Shown here piece by piece: positions 61,311-64,000 of a DNA stretch of 64,000 nucleotides. The notes under the pieces were generated by a model, which worked only from the letters and a program-made list of their open reading frames with translations, searched no databases and was not told where the DNA came from. Source of the stretch: Corydoras sp. C115. Lineage: Eukaryota; Chordata; Actinopteri; Siluriformes; Callichthyidae. Location of the stretch: NCBI GenBank assembly GCA_019802505.1, contig JAFMOC010000072.1:1726001-1790000 (forward strand), read 5' to 3'. A program made the translations under genes and the position numbers. Each line of letters begins with the position of its first letter. The first letter of the stretch is position 1.

Positions 61311-62010
61311 GTGGCACAGTGGTTTAGTGGTCAGCATGTTCCCCTCTCAGCCCTGGGGATTCAAGGTTCAAATCCCAATCTGGGTGGAGTTCTCCCCATG
61401 TCTGCGTGGGTTTCCTCTGGGTTCGCCAGTTTCCTCCCACAGTCCAAAAACATGGATTCAATGTAAATTGAATGCTCCAAATTCATTCATTCATTATCTT
61501 CTGCTTTATCCTCTACTAGGGTCGCGGTGGGGTTCCCCATGCCCATTCAGCGGAGAACGTCTCGGGCGCCGGGCAGACACACCCAGGACAGGGCGCCAAT
61601 CTATCGCTGGGCACACACTCACTCACACAAACATACTCTACATGGGGTAATTTGGAGAACTCAGTTGATTTGATCCATGTTTTTGGACTGTGGGAGGAAA
61701 CCGGAGAACCTGGAGGAAACCCATGCAGACATGGGGAGAACATGGAAACTCCACCCAGATGGGGATTCAAACCGGGAATCCCTAGCGCTGAGAGGCAAAC
61801 GTGCTAACCACTAAGCCACCGTGCCGCCCAAATGCTCCAAATTGCCCCATTTATTATGTGTTTATGTGTGGGTCTGTGTGAGTGAGTGTGCAATAAATCG
61901 GCGACCTGTCCCATGTGTATCTGCCCAGTGCCCGAAATGTTCTCCCCTGGGCAAGGGGAACCCCCCATGACCCTAGTAGAGGATAAAGTGGAAGATAATG
62001 AATGAATAAA
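61311..62010 (+). repeat. SINE interrupted by another SINE
   Basis: Outer copy in two parts, 61311-61483 and 61831-62010. Confidence 0.9.
61484..61830 (-). repeat. Nested SINE with exact 13-bp duplication
   Basis: Full-length minus copy; the outer SINE sequence AATGCTCCAAATT is present at 61471-61483 and again at 61831-61843. Confidence 0.93.
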
Positions 62011-62028
62011 TTAATTAATATTTTGTAT

Positions 62029-62342
62029 CGGGCGGCATGGTGGTTTAGTGGTTAGCACGTTCTCCTCTCAGCGCTAGGGATTGCCGGTTCGAATCCCCAT
62101 CTGGGTGGAGTTTCCATGTTCTCCCCATGTCCGCGTGGGAGTCTCCGGTTTCCTCCCACAATCCAAAAACATGGATCAAGTTAATTGAGCTCCAAATTGC
62201 CCCATATAGAGTGTGTTTCCCGATTGATTGCCCCCCTGTCCTGGGTATCTGCCCAGTGCCTGAAATGTTCTCCCCTGGGCAAGGGGAACCCCCCATGACC
62301 CTAGTAGAGGATAAAGTGGAAGATAATGAATGAATCAATTTA
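62029..62342 (+). repeat. SINE copy with 14-bp duplication
   Basis: Flanked by TTAATATTTTGTAT at 62015-62028 and 62343-62356. Its last about 75 bp are nearly identical to the tail of the previous SINE (61929-62007), including the same deletion in CTGGGCAAGGGGAACC. Confidence 0.88.
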
Positions 62343-62399
62343 TTAATATTTTGTATATTGTGTGTGTGTGTAAATAAATAAAACTTCTTTCAGTCATAC

Positions 62400-62710
62400 T
62401 GTATTGTTTGCAACACCTCAAGTTCCGTTTATTTGATTCCCGTATCCGGGCTCTGACATCCATGTTCTGACCCTGTCGTGTAATTAGCCACCTGTATTGA
62501 TCTTCTGAGTGCATCCTGAATGCAGGCTGGCGAGAAGCCTTCCATATTCTTCTAATTCAGACACATTACAGCAGCTTCTCCACCTCAAAGCGGCAACCCT
62601 GCACAGAGGTGGTTGTTATGGCAATGCCTTAATGTCATCACTACAAATTCATCCAAAAATGGCAGGGTCTATTCATTTAGAGATAATGTCTTAAACTAGT
62701 TTTGGACAAG
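62400..62710. other. Non-repetitive island, candidate conserved non-coding element
   Basis: Mixed-composition DNA between SINEs, with GTGTAATTAGCCACCTGTAT and GGTTGTTATGGCAATGCCTT. The 61-codon frame across it (62509-62694) has no recognisable domain. Confidence 0.28.
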
Positions 62711-62713
62711 TGA

Positions 62714-63038
62714 GGACGGCACGGTGGCTTAGTGGTTAGAACGTTCACCTCTCAGCGCTAGGGATTACAGGTTTCGAATCCCAATCTGGGTGGAGTTTCA
62801 AAGTTCTCCCATGTCTGCGTGGGTTTCCTCCGAGTTCTCCAGGTTCCTCCCACAGTCCAAATCATGGATCAAGGTCAATTGAATTCTTCAAATTGACCCA
62901 TATGGAGTGTGTGTGTGAGTGTTACTGAGTGTTTTCCCAGTGATAGATTGGTGCCCTGTCCTGGGTGTATCTGCCCTGAACCTGAAACGTTCCCCCCTGG
63001 ATGGGCATGAGGAACCCCATAGTGGATGGATGGATAGT
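62714..63038 (+). repeat. SINE copy, tail shortened
   Basis: From GGACGGCACGGTGGCTTAGT to CCCCATAGTGGATGGATGG; the ACCCTAGTAGAGGATAAAGC part is missing. Confidence 0.85.
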
Positions 63039-63059
63039 TTTGAGAATGTCGTTTGGATT

Positions 63060-63775
63060 TGAACATGCAAAAAGACAACCCCATCGCACACGTAGACTAC
63101 GAAGCCTCTTTAAATCACAGTAAAGGATTCTGAATCGAACACTCAGTGAAACTCGGTGATGAATCGCAATATGGTAATGAAGTTTCTAATAGAATCAATA
63201 GTATGACTAAGCGTGGCATTACTTAGGTATGCAGTTTTGTTAGCGCTCCTTTCATTAATTTGACAGTAAATGAGAATTGATCACACTCAGCACTGACGGT
63301 CAGCAGGAAAGCAAAGTCCTGCTGTCACTAAGTCCGTCTATGGAAGACTTGCTCTGTTTTAAAAACATCTCTGTGGAGTGCTTACAGCTTATTAACGACT
63401 TTCTCCTAATAGTCCGAGCCACAGAAAGACTTAAAGAAAATCATATTGATTTTTACAAACAGAGATGAACAAGAAACTCCGAGCTCGACTAGAAATAACA
63501 CAACAACAAAGAAGAACTGCGGGACTTCTGTTTGTTCTCTTTTTTGTTCTTATAAGGTCAGTAAATTGCCACCCATGGTGCCTGATATACTTTTCTTATT
63601 TAAAAAAAAAAATTATTCACTGCCAAACTTTAGTCAAATATTATTGGATGCAGATTTATTTTACTAATCATGAATAACTAATCTAATTTTTAATCTATTG
63701 TTAGGATATCTATTCAATGAGTTTATTAACAAAATGCATACAGGTGATAAAATCATTTAAATCACAAACATTCTT
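63060..63775. other. Non-repetitive island with a short open frame
   Basis: A 63-codon frame at 63277-63468 (plus strand) is Leu/Ser-rich (QESKVLLSLSPSMEDLLCFK). Its codons look fairly coding-like, but I recognise no family and the right side has no clear donor. It could be chance, an exon or an old element. Confidence 0.2.
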
Positions 63776-63777
63776 TT

Positions 63778-63883
63778 TATTCTTTTGCTTAATTCTCTAC
63801 TAGGGTCGCGCGGGGGGAAGGGGGGGGGACGTTTCAGGCACTGGGAAGATACAGCCAGGACAGGGCGCCAATCTATTACTGGG

Positions 63884-63928
<45 letters not shown>

Positions 63929-64000
63929 GCAATTTAGAGCATTCTCTTTACCTTGAATCCATGTTTTTGGACTGTGATAGGAAACTGTAGAACCCAGAGG
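63778..64000 (-). repeat. SINE copy cut by the window edge
   Basis: Starts TATTCTTTTGCTTAATTCTC and reaches GAACCCAGAGG at the last base; contains a CA repeat (63890-63918). Confidence 0.8.

Noticed and set aside
41720..64000. SRGAP3 exons expected from human gene order
   Set aside because: No F-BAR, RhoGAP or SH3 peptide recognised in any frame.

Overview
The window is nuclear DNA of a teleost fish. The evidence is a spliced vertebrate gene with long introns, dozens of tRNA-derived SINEs, Tc1/mariner, hAT and pogo transposons, LINE 3' ends and abundant microsatellites. The dominant SINE resembles the Mermaid/DANA type known from catfish and cyprinids, so an otophysan, perhaps catfish-like, is my best guess; this is inference.

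One host gene is supported: RAD18, the E3 ubiquitin ligase of DNA-damage tolerance, on the minus strand. Seven coding exons were found, at 41474-41518, 39539-39617, 37017-37078, 35612-35682, 15467-15792, 11099-11198 and 3575-3756. All have GT-AG borders and join in one frame into the N-terminal 288 codons (RING finger, linker, UBZ zinc finger, SAP domain). The C-terminal part, including the RAD6-binding region, must lie left of position 1. A CpG-rich promoter with a perfect CRE palindrome (41655-41662) lies just upstream of the start codon.

Everything else is repeat or unassigned DNA. From 1 to 41.4 kb this is RAD18 intron: SINEs, LINE fragments including one 5'-inverted copy, two hAT MITEs with 8-bp duplications, a four-unit tandem array at 17.2-20.3 kb, a pogo/Tigger remnant inside a SINE, Tc1 relics and a Helitron-like end. 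From 41.7 to 64 kb I see no host coding exon. This flank holds two nearly complete Tc1-like transposons. The first, 44317-45936, has an uninterrupted 340-codon DD34E transposase and sits inside a hAT MITE. The second, 50873-52479, has one homopolymer frameshift. The flank also has LTR-like elements in opposite orientation, more SINEs (one inserted in another with a 13-bp duplication) and a few non-repetitive islands that could be conserved regulatory DNA.

I found no novel defence or biosynthetic system. The notable content is the layered transposon history, two or three repeat families I cannot name, a possible SINE/LINE shared tail, and a PCNA-binding-like motif in the RAD18 linker.
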